Below are positions 25,764-35,462 of a stretch of 64,000 nucleotides of DNA, one piece after another. A model generated the notes under the pieces. The model was not told where the DNA came from. It did not search any database and saw only the letters and a program-made list of their open reading frames with translations. This DNA comes from Candidatus Obscuribacterales bacterium (GTDB lineage Bacteria; Cyanobacteriota; Vampirovibrionia; Obscuribacterales; Obscuribacteraceae). The position numbers and the translations under genes were made by a program. The number at the start of each line of letters is the position of its first letter. Position 1 is the stretch's first letter. The DNA lies in assembly GCA_021732085.1 (NCBI GenBank), contig JAKFVQ010000002.1, forward strand, positions 1-64,000, in the 5' to 3' direction.

Positions 25764-26828
25764 CTTGCCTGCTGCCAGAGATTTGCCATCCGGCAAGGAC
25801 TGAGCTGAGGCGTCAACCGATTCGGCTGACGATCGATCGGCAGTGATGCTTTCTCTTGAATCCTTCAAGGCAATTCGACCTGAACTGACATTCTCTACGA
25901 AATTGTTGAGAACGTTGATTGTGCGCGGCTCAGGCTTGCTTGCCTCCGCGATCAAGTGTCCGCTACCCTTAAGCACCGCGAGTTGCTTATTGATGCCTGT
26001 CATCTTTTTGAACGCTTTAACCGTTCCCTTGTATCCAGCCAGAGTGTCCTTGTCACCTACAACGATGAGAACAGGCATCGATGCAGGAAGCTTGAACGCT
26101 GCTTTCTCACCCGACAGAGTCATTCTTAAAGTGGTTAGTATTTCACCAATTGATTGCTTATTCCGATTAAGGGGATCAGCAAATTGAAAGGCAACCTCCT
26201 CAGCATTTTCAGAAAGTTTTTTCTTCAAGTAGGGCTTCAAATCTAACTTGCCCTTGGGATGAGTTGCTATCTGCAATCCGTTAAGGAGCATACGCGGAGA
26301 CAGAAACCCACTCAGGTTCGAGAACGGGCTGATTGCAACGACGCCATCAATCAGGTCGGGCGACTTACTTGCCATCTTGAATGCAATCTGCGAGCCCAGA
26401 CTTTCCCCGAGACAAATAATTGCTGTGTTGGGATATTTGTGGTGGAGTCGAACGAGCATGGACTCAGCATCTTTCATGGAATCCTTATAACGAATTTTCT
26501 GATCGCGCTTTGATCCAAAATTCTCATATCGCCATTTTCCGTATCCACGCAAATCGAGCGATGCAAACATGATTCCTTTTTTTGAAAGTTCAGTAGCGAG
26601 TCCCTGATAAGAACGTCCGTGGAGAACACCACCATGCAGCCCAATAATTATCGCTTTGGGATCGCCTTGCACCGGTTCCCAAAGATAAGTTGGCGAAGGG
26701 ATCCCGCGAAAAATTTCAGGCTGTTCAATTGGTGTTTGCGCAAAGGCTTCCCTAGCATTATCCAAGAAGCTAAAGGATAAGAGCAGACCAACAACTCCGT
26801 TGCGTAAAATATTTCCGATACCTGGCAT
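25734..26828 (-). CDS. Exported alpha/beta hydrolase (serine aminopeptidase/lysophospholipase-like)
   Basis: 364 aa; ATG at 26828 with GAGG upstream (a GTG one codon earlier also possible). A signal peptide (NGVVGLLLSFSFLDNAREAFA) precedes a Hydrolase_4-type fold: oxyanion region GLHGGVLHGRSYQGLA, DLRGYG, nucleophile Ser in CLGESLGSQ, acid VGDKDTL and His in KGSGHLI. Substrate likely a monoacyl lipid or ester, by family. A C-terminal ~40 residues are extra Ser/Asp-rich. A paralog follows upstream at 27226. Confidence 0.88.
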   Translation of the reverse strand: MPGIGNILRNGVVGLLLSFSFLDNAREAFAQTPIEQPEIFRGIPSPTYLWEPVQGDPKAIIIGLHGGVLHGRSYQGLATELSKKGIMFASLDLRGYGKWRYENFGSKRDQKIRYKDSMKDAESMLVRLHHKYPNTAIICLGESLGSQIAFKMASKSPDLIDGVVAISPFSNLSGFLSPRMLLNGLQIATHPKGKLDLKPYLKKKLSENAEEVAFQFADPLNRNKQSIGEILTTLRMTLSGEKAAFKLPASMPVLIVVGDKDTLAGYKGTVKAFKKMTGINKQLAVLKGSGHLIAEASKPEPRTINVLNNFVENVSSGRIALKDSRESITADRSSAESVDASAQSLPDGKSLAAGKLSSNSSLLQ

Positions 26829-27068
26829 CACTACCTCGCTCAGTCTCGTCTTTCATCTCTATTGCATGGCTGGGGACGGAGCGACGATAGGAGGAGTTCC
26901 CACGCGTAGCAACTTGCAATGCGCGACGATGGATTGGAATGTGATCAAAAATGGCAGCGGCTTAGCACAGCGATTGATACTAGTTGTGAGACGAATTAGC
27001 GTACGGCTGGCTTCAGTTTTAGCAGCAGTTGCGCCATGTAAGTATGATTAACTCACAGGATCGCTGCA

Positions 27069-27200
27069 ATTCGAAGCGGACAGGATGCCCACGCTCCCAT
27101 CATCGCGGCAGTTCGAGGCGGGGAAACGCGCTCCCATCATCGCGGCAATTCGAAACGACAGATGCCCGCGCTCCCATCATCGCGGCGGTTGGAGACGGGG
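27069..27200. repeat. Three clustered copies of the dispersed hairpin-repeat family
   Basis: Between the two hydrolase genes lie degenerate copies oriented as TCGAAGCGGACAGGATGCCC...GCTCCCAT, each followed by CATCGCGGCARTTCGA. They relate to the elements at 51369, 36862 and 60168. The rest of the 26829-27225 interval shows no gene. Confidence 0.75.
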
Positions 27201-27225
27201 GATACCGAGTTGCCATCAAAGTGAT

Positions 27226-28239
27226 CTAAGGATCTGACGCTGTTTTACCGGCGGCGGATTTTGAGTCCTCGATAGAGATGGGAACGGCTCCGACATGCTT
27301 ATCAATCCAGCTGGTGACAGTTTCTACGACTTCGGGCTTCAGATGATCCATAGTTACTAGCAAGTGTCCTATGCCCTTGAATGTTGTCATCGATTTGTCT
27401 GTGCCTTGGAATTTTTTGTACAAAACATCGACGGACTTAACGCTGCATATTTCGTCCTTGTCGCCTTGCAACACCAAGAGAGGAATGGCTGGATCGACTT
27501 TAGGAGCCAGCCCCGTGTTTTGTCTTACGAAGATAGCTGAGTGAATCAAATCCTTCAAACTCTGAACTTTTCGTATCCGGGGATCAGAAAGAGTTGCTTC
27601 ATTTATGCGAGGATCTTCGGAAATGTGTTTCAGATGTGCAGAGATGTCTATCGACTGTCCCAGTGTCCGTGCACCATTCCAAACAGATTCAAAGATGGGT
27701 GTGGGATCCGGATTCACATGCAAACTGATCCCCGGGCTAGCCAAAATAAGTCCATCAAATAACTTAGGCTCAATATTCACTGCATGAAGTGCAACGGAAG
27801 CGCCCATGCTTTCACCAATGCAGAACACAGGTAAGCCAGAATGTTCTTCACGTAATTTCTGCGCTAGAACTACGACATCTTCGCTGCTACCTGAATAATC
27901 CAGCTTTGGACGCTCGATGCCAGCCTTGGTAGCTTCCTCAAGCCAAGCGCCGTGTCCAAAGAGATCAATTGAATAAAACAGAATCCCCTGCGGTGCAAGT
28001 TGTTCCGCAAGTGCCTTAAAAACACCTGCATGCTGAACTCCCCCATGGATGGCTAACAGAACAGCCTTCGGTTTGGCTGCATTATCTATCCACTTCAACG
28101 TTGGGACGCTGACATTTTTGCCTTTTAGTTTCAGCGATTCCTGCTGAATAGTCGGTTCGGCATTACCGACGGTGACAGAGACAAAAAGCGCCATAGAAAT
28201 AGTAACTGCTTTCAAGCAATGCGAAAACGATTTTGACAT
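27226..28239 (-). CDS. Exported alpha/beta hydrolase, paralog of the gene at 25734
   Basis: 337 aa from the ATG at 28239 (GGGAG seven bases upstream; the frame extends 17 codons further without one). A signal peptide (AVTISMALFVSVTVGNA) precedes the same Hydrolase_4 architecture as its neighbour: AIHGGVQHAGVFKALA, DLFGHG, nucleophile CIGESMGAS, acid QGDKDEIC, His KGIGHLL. The pair arose by tandem duplication and diverged. Likely a periplasmic or secreted lysophospholipase/esterase. Separated from its paralog by hairpin repeats. Confidence 0.88.
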   Translation of the reverse strand: MSKSFSHCLKAVTISMALFVSVTVGNAEPTIQQESLKLKGKNVSVPTLKWIDNAAKPKAVLLAIHGGVQHAGVFKALAEQLAPQGILFYSIDLFGHGAWLEEATKAGIERPKLDYSGSSEDVVVLAQKLREEHSGLPVFCIGESMGASVALHAVNIEPKLFDGLILASPGISLHVNPDPTPIFESVWNGARTLGQSIDISAHLKHISEDPRINEATLSDPRIRKVQSLKDLIHSAIFVRQNTGLAPKVDPAIPLLVLQGDKDEICSVKSVDVLYKKFQGTDKSMTTFKGIGHLLVTMDHLKPEVVETVTSWIDKHVGAVPISIEDSKSAAGKTASDP

Positions 28240-28379
28240 TCTTTGCTCCCGATTGATGGCGTCGCGACGCACGGCAACACGTTCATTCATGAAGTTCTGC
28301 TGCCGAGGGGCGACGTCGCAATTTGGTAATTCGCAAAGCGTACGTTTATCCCTAATATGTTTGATAACACGAAAACTTA

Positions 28380-29624
28380 CTACGAGAAGACGACGAGATC
28401 TTCCGTTTGCAAAACTGAAATCTTTCTTGAACTCTTGATTCCAGATTGTAGTCTTTGGCTGAAGACATTGCAGAGCTTGTCGACAGCTTCATTCTTGTCT
28501 TGCTCATAGAGCTCAACGAACTCTGATATATCGATGGGCTCTTCCACCAACACAGAACAATGCTGCCATCCTTTCGGAGATATTCGACCACAAAGCTCCG
28601 ACTCGATAAAGTCCAAGGCGCGACAGGCCTGAATCTCGTCCTCAAAGTGCAAAAGCGATCGGTGTAAAATCAACAAGCGTTCAATCCGTTCCAGATCGCC
28701 CCGGATTGACGGCTGTGATATGCCGCCGCAATGGAATCGGCATTTTCTGGCAATGGACGGCGACCGTTTGAAGTCCTCGTCGGTAGCGTTGCGTAGCGCA
28801 TACAATTGGTCAGTAGTTGCAAGCGATTCGTCGAATTGAAAATCGCAGAGGGCGCCAACCCGTTTCAGTAATTCAACCGCCGCTTGCTCTGCCATTCTGG
28901 CCGAAGATGACTCTTCAAGCACAAGGCTGTACGCGTAAGATAACTCCGTGATGTAAGCTCGAATAACTTGCTTGGTGTTCGTCAAAGCATCTGCATTCTC
29001 TTCGAAAGTCAAATCAAGCTTCTTAGCCAATTTTTTCAAAGCTGGCGCAAGAGCCGTCTCAGGATCTTCCTCCAAACTGTATTGAATGGCGCATGGAATG
29101 ACATACACAGGCTCGTCACTTCCGGAAGCTTTAAGGTCTTTTTGAGCATCCAAAACTATGTGAAAAATTGCCTTCGGGAATGGCAACAAATTATCCTGAT
29201 TGCCAGTGATCTCACCCTCGGGAAAAATGACAACCTTGTGTTCGCCCTGCTTTAACAGCTTCTTGGTCGTGGCGACTGAGTGCCTGTCGGGCTTACCTCT
29301 CTTCACTGAATAAGATCCGATGCTCTGCAAGAGCCAGCCGCGCAAGCCAAAATCCCAATCAAAAACTTCGCGCGCACAGACAGTGTAGAAATCCTCTTTC
29401 ATGTGCCCGCTGAGGGCGGCGATCGCAAATGGATCCTGGCGATCCGGATGATTCGCCAACACCAGGGCATGCTTAGCGTTCGAAAACAACTCGAGGTCCT
29501 GCTGGTTTCCGAACACGCCGATTTTTAGCTGCTCTTTCAGATTCATCCAGAAAGGAAAAATAAAACGGCAAGCGCCCAAAACAAGTTTATTTATTTTCGG
29601 TTCTTTGAAGTCTCTCATAAGCAT
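28380..29624 (-). CDS. PlsC-like lysophospholipid acyltransferase domain protein
   Basis: 414 aa from the ATG at 29624; a TTG 45 bases upstream is an alternative and neither has a good Shine-Dalgarno. The first ~200 residues are a LPLAT/PlsC domain: the NHxxxxD motif appears as LANHPDRQDP and the FPEG motif as IFPEGEITG, the catalytic and phosphate-binding pairs for transfer of an acyl chain to a glycerophosphate or similar lipid. The C-terminal ~200 residues are unrecognised and helical, so this is longer than canonical PlsC (~245 aa). A membrane segment may be near ACRFIFPFWM. Lies between the hydrolases and a hypothetical gene. Confidence 0.82.
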   Translation of the reverse strand: MLMRDFKEPKINKLVLGACRFIFPFWMNLKEQLKIGVFGNQQDLELFSNAKHALVLANHPDRQDPFAIAALSGHMKEDFYTVCAREVFDWDFGLRGWLLQSIGSYSVKRGKPDRHSVATTKKLLKQGEHKVVIFPEGEITGNQDNLLPFPKAIFHIVLDAQKDLKASGSDEPVYVIPCAIQYSLEEDPETALAPALKKLAKKLDLTFEENADALTNTKQVIRAYITELSYAYSLVLEESSSARMAEQAAVELLKRVGALCDFQFDESLATTDQLYALRNATDEDFKRSPSIARKCRFHCGGISQPSIRGDLERIERLLILHRSLLHFEDEIQACRALDFIESELCGRISPKGWQHCSVLVEEPIDISEFVELYEQDKNEAVDKLCNVFSQRLQSGIKSSRKISVLQTEDLVVFS

Positions 29625-29779
29625 AGAGAACGCAGATAGCCGGATTTTTGTTCCCAGAGAATTACCCAATTCTGATTTTGATCGACACAGTCAGAGAGGG
29701 GAACCCGCAATGCTCCGCACGAGTCTTGCACTTGCGTTTCAATACCATCCGATGCATGATTCCTTGCTGAGGTGCAGTC

Positions 29780-30277
29780 ATGTCGCCATCACATCGTGTA
29801 GATGCAGAGCTTCCAAAAGATAAAGTAAGAAGTGAAGATCCGAACTTCGATGATCCGCCTGCACTTACCTGGTCATGCGTCATGGGGAATGAGAAATTCC
29901 GAGGAGAAACTCGCAACGCAATGGCGGTCGAATATGACATTTGGTATTCGGAACAGGGCGAAAGAAAGCATACGCAATACAAAGGCCCCACCAGCCAAAC
30001 CAACATGACTTACGAAACTGATTCACAGGGCTGGAATAAGTCTATAAGCCAGCGCGCAATTCTAAAACCTAATACCGAATACAAAGTTTTCCAGGGAACG
30101 TATGAAGGCAAGAATGGTGAATATTCTTATGGACGACAGGGGAGCAGAGAAGAACTGAGCGTTGATCTCGGTGACAAAAGCATTCCATTGAAGCCAGGAA
30201 CGAAAGAATACCAGGAGGGACTTGATCAAATGAACAGAGTCAACTTCGAGCCACCCTGCCCAAAACCAAGCAAATAG
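29780..30277 (+). CDS. Hypothetical protein
   Basis: 165 aa; ATG at 29780 with GAGGTG six bases upstream. Polar and soluble with a beta-rich middle (AVEYDIWYSEQGERKHTQYK, AILKPNTEYKVFQGTYEG) that reads like a beta-sandwich, and a Pro/Cys tail. No export signal or known domain. It diverges from the acyltransferase gene and ends at a hairpin shared with the next convergent gene. Confidence 0.65.
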   Translation: MSPSHRVDAELPKDKVRSEDPNFDDPPALTWSCVMGNEKFRGETRNAMAVEYDIWYSEQGERKHTQYKGPTSQTNMTYETDSQGWNKSISQRAILKPNTEYKVFQGTYEGKNGEYSYGRQGSREELSVDLGDKSIPLKPGTKEYQEGLDQMNRVNFEPPCPKPSK

Positions 30278-30291
30278 CGCCACAAAACGGT

Positions 30292-30319
30292 CGAGGACAA
30301 GCCCGAAAGCTTGCCCTCG
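30292..30319. terminator. Hairpin between convergent genes
   Basis: CGAGGACAAGC, loop CCGAAA, GCTTGCCCTCG. No long T-run follows on either strand, so termination is likely but less certain than for other hairpins here. Confidence 0.55.
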
Positions 30320-30347
30320 CACGAACCCTAGCAATAATATTTTGAGT

Positions 30348-30551
30348 TTAGACTAGCTGTTTGACCAGACTGCCCAGACGGCTGCGGCGTGCACGGCGCC
30401 CGGCGTATTTCGGGTGCGCACCACGAGTGGTGGTTTGATCTTCTGCCAGCAAAGCGCGTTTTGCTTCTTCCATTTCAACGATTGCAATTGCCTGGCGGAA
30501 CCACATACGTAAGCAGCGTCTCTCGTCTGCGGTCAATCCCATATCATCCAT
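30348..30551 (-). CDS. Small basic hypothetical protein
   Basis: 67 aa from the ATG at 30551, chosen because GGAGG lies exactly seven bases upstream (an ATG two codons earlier overlaps that site). Helical N-terminal part (LTADERRCLRMWFRQAIAIV) and a basic C-terminus (YAGRRARRSRLGSLVKQL), which could bind nucleic acid. No family known. Confidence 0.6.
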   Translation of the reverse strand: MDDMGLTADERRCLRMWFRQAIAIVEMEEAKRALLAEDQTTTRGAHPKYAGRRARRSRLGSLVKQLV

Positions 30552-30929
30552 GAGCATACCTCCAATAATGTTGGCAGTTCACTGTTAGCGCAATGGAAGG
30601 TTTCCATTCAGTGCTCGCTGCCGCAGGCGTACATTACGCCTTTCTAAGCCAACGCCCTGACAAGTTCCACGGTTTCAATCAGAAAAGCTCAGAGCTGAGC
30701 CTTTTGACGCCGGGTTGCAGGACTCGCAACAACACTACCTTAGGTGAGGAGATGTCAGAAGTAAAGACCTTGACATCCCATTGGTAAATTAGCAATCGCT
30801 CACTGGCAGTGCTTTACAGCGTTTAATCTTTCTAGCAACACTGACAGAATCGGCTTGAACAACTCATTTTCAGAACACAACTTAGATAAATTTAGCCGAA
30901 ATAGGCTTAATCAGTGGCAGATGATGACA
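30552..30929. other. Intergenic region, nothing confident
   Basis: About 380 bases between two minus-strand genes. A tiny plus-strand frame (11 codons from an ATG preceded by GAGGAG near 30751) and a TTGACA near 30769 are visible, but neither is supported by context. No RNA gene recognised. Confidence 0.3.
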
Positions 30930-32036
30930 TCAATGCCCCTTGTCTTCAGACCACATAACGCTGCGATTTCGCCCATCCATTTTGGCTTGCAGAAGTGCCA
31001 GGTCGGCATTCCTATATAAAAGATCGGCCGTCGCACCATGTTCCGGGTAGACTACTACGCCAAAGCTGATGGAGACGAAAACCTCCTGGCGGAACTCGTC
31101 AGGGGATATTGGATGCTCCTCAATTCGCTTCCGGCAGCGTTCGGCAACGTCAAATGCTTCTTCAGCGTTAAGCTCAGGCAACAACATAATGTATTCTTCG
31201 CCGCCCCAGCGACAGACCAAATCTATAGGTCTGGATTCAGCCAACAAATCCTCAGCAACTGTCTTTATGATCAAATCGCCATATCTGTATCCATGGTCTG
31301 TATTGAACAGTTTGGCTTTATCGATATCCCCATGGATCAACCCGAAAGTTCGCCCGAGATATTCGGATCGCGCGATCTCTTGAGTTAACGCACCAGTAAA
31401 TCGACTGCGGCTTGCAAGTCCGGTCATTAAATCGGTCGTGCGCAGACGCGAAAGCGAATTGCCCAAATCCATGTTGTCAGCAGTCAGTGACAATAAGTCC
31501 AGAGCCATCCGCAACAGGGCAAAATGTGCGGGGTCAGCGAATCGTGCAGAAGAAACATTCTTTATCAGAAGCAAGCCCTGAATATTTTGCGCGCCAAAAT
31601 TGCGCACCACTTTCAGAGGCAATATGAATCCCTGGGTCATGCCCAACTCTTCCAGCGCCTTCGCGATTACCTCTTCCTCAATATCTTGTGGTGCATCGAC
31701 AATTCGTTGATCAAAAATACGCATACCCAGATCGTCGATAAATCTGTCGTGAAGCAGCTCTACAAGCGGAGCCAGCGACTCCTCAAATATTACAGTACTG
31801 GCAGCGCTGCCTTTGCCTCGGGACCCGTCACCACTGCGATAAATGTCGAGGGTCTCCCTCGAAAAATCCATGAGCACGGCATCAGAAGCTGCGGCGAAGC
31901 TTGCAAAAAGTCGTGCTGCCTCGGTCAAAATTTCAGCCCGATCAGGCGCTCGCGATGCCAACTTTTGAGCGCAAGACCTTAAGCGCTGTATAAAATCATC
32001 TTGTCCAGCGACGCCAGTAAGCTCCTGCTTTTCCAT
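30930..32036 (-). CDS. GAF-GGDEF diguanylate cyclase
   Basis: 368 aa from the ATG at 32036 (GGGG upstream; the frame opens 44 codons earlier without support). The N-terminal half looks like a GAF-type sensory domain (AEILTEAARLFASFAAASDA, then TQGFILPLKVVRNFGAQNIQG). The C-terminal GGDEF domain has an intact active site GGEEY near residue 277 and the product-inhibition I-site RxxD (RPID) exactly five residues upstream, so it should make cyclic di-GMP and be feedback-controlled. No membrane segment, so likely a cytoplasmic sensor. Confidence 0.9.
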   Translation of the reverse strand: MEKQELTGVAGQDDFIQRLRSCAQKLASRAPDRAEILTEAARLFASFAAASDAVLMDFSRETLDIYRSGDGSRGKGSAASTVIFEESLAPLVELLHDRFIDDLGMRIFDQRIVDAPQDIEEEVIAKALEELGMTQGFILPLKVVRNFGAQNIQGLLLIKNVSSARFADPAHFALLRMALDLLSLTADNMDLGNSLSRLRTTDLMTGLASRSRFTGALTQEIARSEYLGRTFGLIHGDIDKAKLFNTDHGYRYGDLIIKTVAEDLLAESRPIDLVCRWGGEEYIMLLPELNAEEAFDVAERCRKRIEEHPISPDEFRQEVFVSISFGVVVYPEHGATADLLYRNADLALLQAKMDGRNRSVMWSEDKGH

Positions 32037-32310
32037 CGATCCCCAGATCCAACCGCCCCTAAAGCGATTATACGCTATTCTCCACATGCTGCAATCACCA
32101 CTGGAGCGCGGCTGCCTTAAGCGCACGTGCAGGAGAGAAATCCGAAACGTCATTCGTCGAGCGGACACCGCAGTAGGCTATATGGAAATCCTTTCCTTTC
32201 CGCGCGGCTTGGGCTTGGCTCACCATACACCATACTTTGATTCGATCGTATGATAAATGTGGATGAGTCGGCGGCGATTTGAAATCGATCGCTATGCGAT
32301 AATCTGCGGC

Positions 32311-35019
32311 ATGGCGATTATATTGCAACCTGGAAGCACATTCGACAAGAACTACGAGGTCATCTCCTTCGTTGGTTCGGGAGGGATGGGCTCGGTTTAC
32401 AAGGCTAAGCAGAAGGGACTTGAGCGAATTGTTGCCCTCAAGCTCTTGAAGATCGACCAGCTGAACGTCGAAGAGAATGTATCGCGATTCGAGCGCGAAG
32501 CCAAATCACTATCCAAACTTCTAAACAAACATATAGCTCGTTTTTACAGCTATGGACGCGATGAACGAGGGCTCCACTACATCGCGATGGAATACCTTGA
32601 AGGTAAATCACTTCGCCAGTTGTTGAATGAAGAAGAGACCCTAAACTGGAAGCGTGCAATAAACATAAGCAAGCAAATATGCTCCGCCATGGCTTCGGCT
32701 CATGAACAGGGGACGATCAACCGAGACCTGAAACCTGAAAACATTATCCTCCAAAAAGAGCACAATAATGACCTCGTCAAAATAATTGACTTTGGTCTTG
32801 CAAAACTAATCAGCGAAAACGAACAACGCACAGAAGAAACACTAACAAGAACAGGAGAGCTGGTTGGAACCGTTCACTATCTTAGCCCCGAGCAATGCAA
32901 AGGACGAGCTGCCGACGCACGGTCAGATATCTATGCTCTTGGCTGCATTCTCTATGAAATGTTAGTAGGCCGTCCACCGTTCGAAGCGGATAACCCAATT
33001 GGAATTCTGCACAAACACTCGAGCGAGGAGCTCAGCTTCCCAGAGAATTCAAATATAGATGCGGACTTGAGAAAGATAATTCTGCGAGCCACATCAAAGT
33101 TGCCGGAAGGGCGATATCAATCGATGCTCAAACTGCAGGACGATTTAGAACACCTAGAGTCCGGCAGGCGCGAGTTGATTACGGCTGGCGATGAGATTGA
33201 TCCAGCAAGCGCAAAGCGAGTAAAAACAAACTACAGAAATACGCAGATTCTGATTGCAGCGTTTGCACTAGTTGCAAGCGCCAGCGCATTGTTCTTGTGG
33301 TTCATAAACTCAGATGAGGCGAAAGTCGCTCGGGCAAAAACAGCCCTAGCAGAAGGCAAAGAAAAGGATCCCGAGATCTGGATGGCGGAGTCTGACAGAC
33401 TCTACTCGATTAGAAAAGAGGCGCTTTCAGAACGCCTGATAGAGTCCATCAAATACTCCCGCGATAAAGAGGACCCGCTTGATTTTTTCGATCTTGAACT
33501 TGAGCACGCAGAAAAATTGCTCAGAAGCGGCGACCGAACAGGCGCCTCGCGATGGGCGTGGCGCTGTATAACAGGCATAGAGCGAGATTCCAGCGCCAAG
33601 TCCGAATCCATCCGAGACAGATACAACTTGCAACTTAATCGCGCCTGCAAAATCGTTTTAGAAACTGGGATAGCGGCAACGAAAGCGCAGAGCAGAGTTT
33701 TCCACGCCATTATTCAGGACCGCACAGGGAAATATCGACATTACTCTGATAATAAAAGTGTGGTCGCGTTGCTTGCAATACTGACATTGCAATCCAGTTC
33801 CATTCCCTCCTATGAGGAATCGGAAGCGCTCTTTTACTATGCTCAAAATACAGCTCGCCAGGGCCCTATCGACAATGCGATCCGTCTGCTCCCCTCGATT
33901 ACAAAGAAACTATCGGCTCGCTATGAACCGCAACTAGCTCTAGCTGGACTTTGCAGAATGTATTTCATCCTAGCAGAAGAAGCTGAAATAGCTGGTAACG
34001 AAAAAGTCTACTTGGATTTTACAAGGAAGGCGGAGGCTACTCTAGCCAAGTTAGACACACCTGATAGTAGTGTCGCAGAAAAGGATCTCTGCAATCTCTA
34101 TATGCAACTGGCGCAAAGTCAGCTTAAACGCGGTGACGCAGAGGCAGCAGAAAGAACAGAGCGCAAAGCCCTCACCTACGCGTACAACAATGCTCAAAAG
34201 GCGATAAGCAGAAACAACCTTGCCAAATTCGTGCTGGAAAAGAAGAATTGGAATGAGGCAATAGCAATTGAAAAAGAGGCTCTGTTACTCACAGAGAACA
34301 CTGACGATCCTGGCACTCTATCAGCGGGCGTGACGAGTCGCCGTCTGCTTGCCGACGCCTTGGATCATGTTGGTCGAGTCGATGAGGCGCTCGTTGAATT
34401 CGGTAAATACATAGACCAATTGAAGGAATATAACGGCGAAAAATATGCACCTTACCTCTTTAGCGTTTACTTGGAAAGAGCAAAATTCGCTTGCGCACAT
34501 GGTAAGCATAAGCTCGCCCAAAGCGATTTCGAATCAGCAGCGAAACTCATCGACGAACAAAGATTGGCACCAGACAGCAAAATTGGATTGTTGAAGGAAC
34601 AGTTTCGCTGTGCATTAAGCCAGGGTGATGCCTCAAAGTTGGAAGCGCTAATCCACAGCTTTCAAGCTCGGATGAACGAAAGAATGCGGATAGTGAATAT
34701 TGTTGATCCAGACAAATTTCGCTGGTTAAGAAAGACCCATCCAGAAATAGCTACGCAGTTAATAGGTCTGCTAAATCAATCGCAAGAAAAGTTCGCCGAC
34801 AATGCCGGCACCTACGCGTTGGAGTACAAGCGCTTGGTGACGCTGCTGCTTTGCGCTGGAGAATGGGATGCAGCAAGAGAAGTAGTCAACAAAGTTCTGA
34901 ACTCTGGCCGTGCATTTGAAAGTAATGGGGAATGGTTCGAGCGAAAAGCTCAGTTGCTAAAGAATCCAGAGAAATCAAAGGCTCTGTTATTAGAAGATCT
35001 CGAACGCTCCGAAAACTGA
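32311..35019 (+). CDS. Membrane Ser/Thr protein kinase with extracytoplasmic TPR domain
   Basis: 902 aa from the ATG at 32311 (MAIILQPGSTFDKNYEV), the natural PknB-type start; an 18-codon extension is possible. Kinase residues: P-loop GSGGMGSVYK (22-31), VALK Lys44, catalytic loop NRDLKPEN with Asp139, DFG Asp160, and the APE-region GTVHYLSPEQ. The usual HRD histidine is Asn137. One transmembrane helix (ILIAAFALVASASALFLWF, ~residues 312-330) separates the kinase from ~550 residues of helical TPR-like repeats predicted outside. Likely senses an envelope or secreted ligand and phosphorylates cytoplasmic targets. No phosphatase gene is adjacent. Confidence 0.92.
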   Translation: MAIILQPGSTFDKNYEVISFVGSGGMGSVYKAKQKGLERIVALKLLKIDQLNVEENVSRFEREAKSLSKLLNKHIARFYSYGRDERGLHYIAMEYLEGKSLRQLLNEEETLNWKRAINISKQICSAMASAHEQGTINRDLKPENIILQKEHNNDLVKIIDFGLAKLISENEQRTEETLTRTGELVGTVHYLSPEQCKGRAADARSDIYALGCILYEMLVGRPPFEADNPIGILHKHSSEELSFPENSNIDADLRKIILRATSKLPEGRYQSMLKLQDDLEHLESGRRELITAGDEIDPASAKRVKTNYRNTQILIAAFALVASASALFLWFINSDEAKVARAKTALAEGKEKDPEIWMAESDRLYSIRKEALSERLIESIKYSRDKEDPLDFFDLELEHAEKLLRSGDRTGASRWAWRCITGIERDSSAKSESIRDRYNLQLNRACKIVLETGIAATKAQSRVFHAIIQDRTGKYRHYSDNKSVVALLAILTLQSSSIPSYEESEALFYYAQNTARQGPIDNAIRLLPSITKKLSARYEPQLALAGLCRMYFILAEEAEIAGNEKVYLDFTRKAEATLAKLDTPDSSVAEKDLCNLYMQLAQSQLKRGDAEAAERTERKALTYAYNNAQKAISRNNLAKFVLEKKNWNEAIAIEKEALLLTENTDDPGTLSAGVTSRRLLADALDHVGRVDEALVEFGKYIDQLKEYNGEKYAPYLFSVYLERAKFACAHGKHKLAQSDFESAAKLIDEQRLAPDSKIGLLKEQFRCALSQGDASKLEALIHSFQARMNERMRIVNIVDPDKFRWLRKTHPEIATQLIGLLNQSQEKFADNAGTYALEYKRLVTLLLCAGEWDAAREVVNKVLNSGRAFESNGEWFERKAQLLKNPEKSKALLLEDLERSEN

Positions 35020-35462
35020 CCAGAGGATCGCTGGCGTAGCTCGCACGCCTTCTTCAATTGATTCGGCCCCCTAGCGTAGGGTAGCCTGCGAGCCTTAGGT
35101 AGAGGCCCGGAATTCCGATCATTGACATCCCCATTCTCAGATAGTCAAAATCTCTCTCGATAGCTCAGAAAGCATTGACCACAAGGATTCGTATTTCTGC
35201 GCCACAATTCACCCACCCCCAAAAATGTCCGACAATCCGGGCCTTTATCTAAGGGGGACCACCAACATCTCCACGCAGGTTTCCAGACTGCTATCGAATT
35301 CTTGAACTAGCTGCGATTGACAGTATCGCGTGACAATGGAGACCATCGTGTGCACGACGGTTCAAAGAATCCGCCCTAAGTGATAGGCTAGTAAAAGAGC
35401 GGTCGAAAAGTTGTTAAATCAGGAATCCATTTGGTAGCTCCCTCCCCCGGAGTTTTTGACGA
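35020..35462. other. Intergenic region upstream of the NDH-2 fusion
   Basis: About 440 bases without a gene. Two TTGACA hexamers appear (near 35123 and 35316), the first with a weak TCAAAAT 17 bases on; neither is convincing. No repeat or RNA gene recognised. Confidence 0.35.

Noticed and set aside
30593-30787. 64-codon plus-strand frame
   Set aside because: No Shine-Dalgarno and no protein-like pattern; it sits in an intergenic gap between minus-strand genes.
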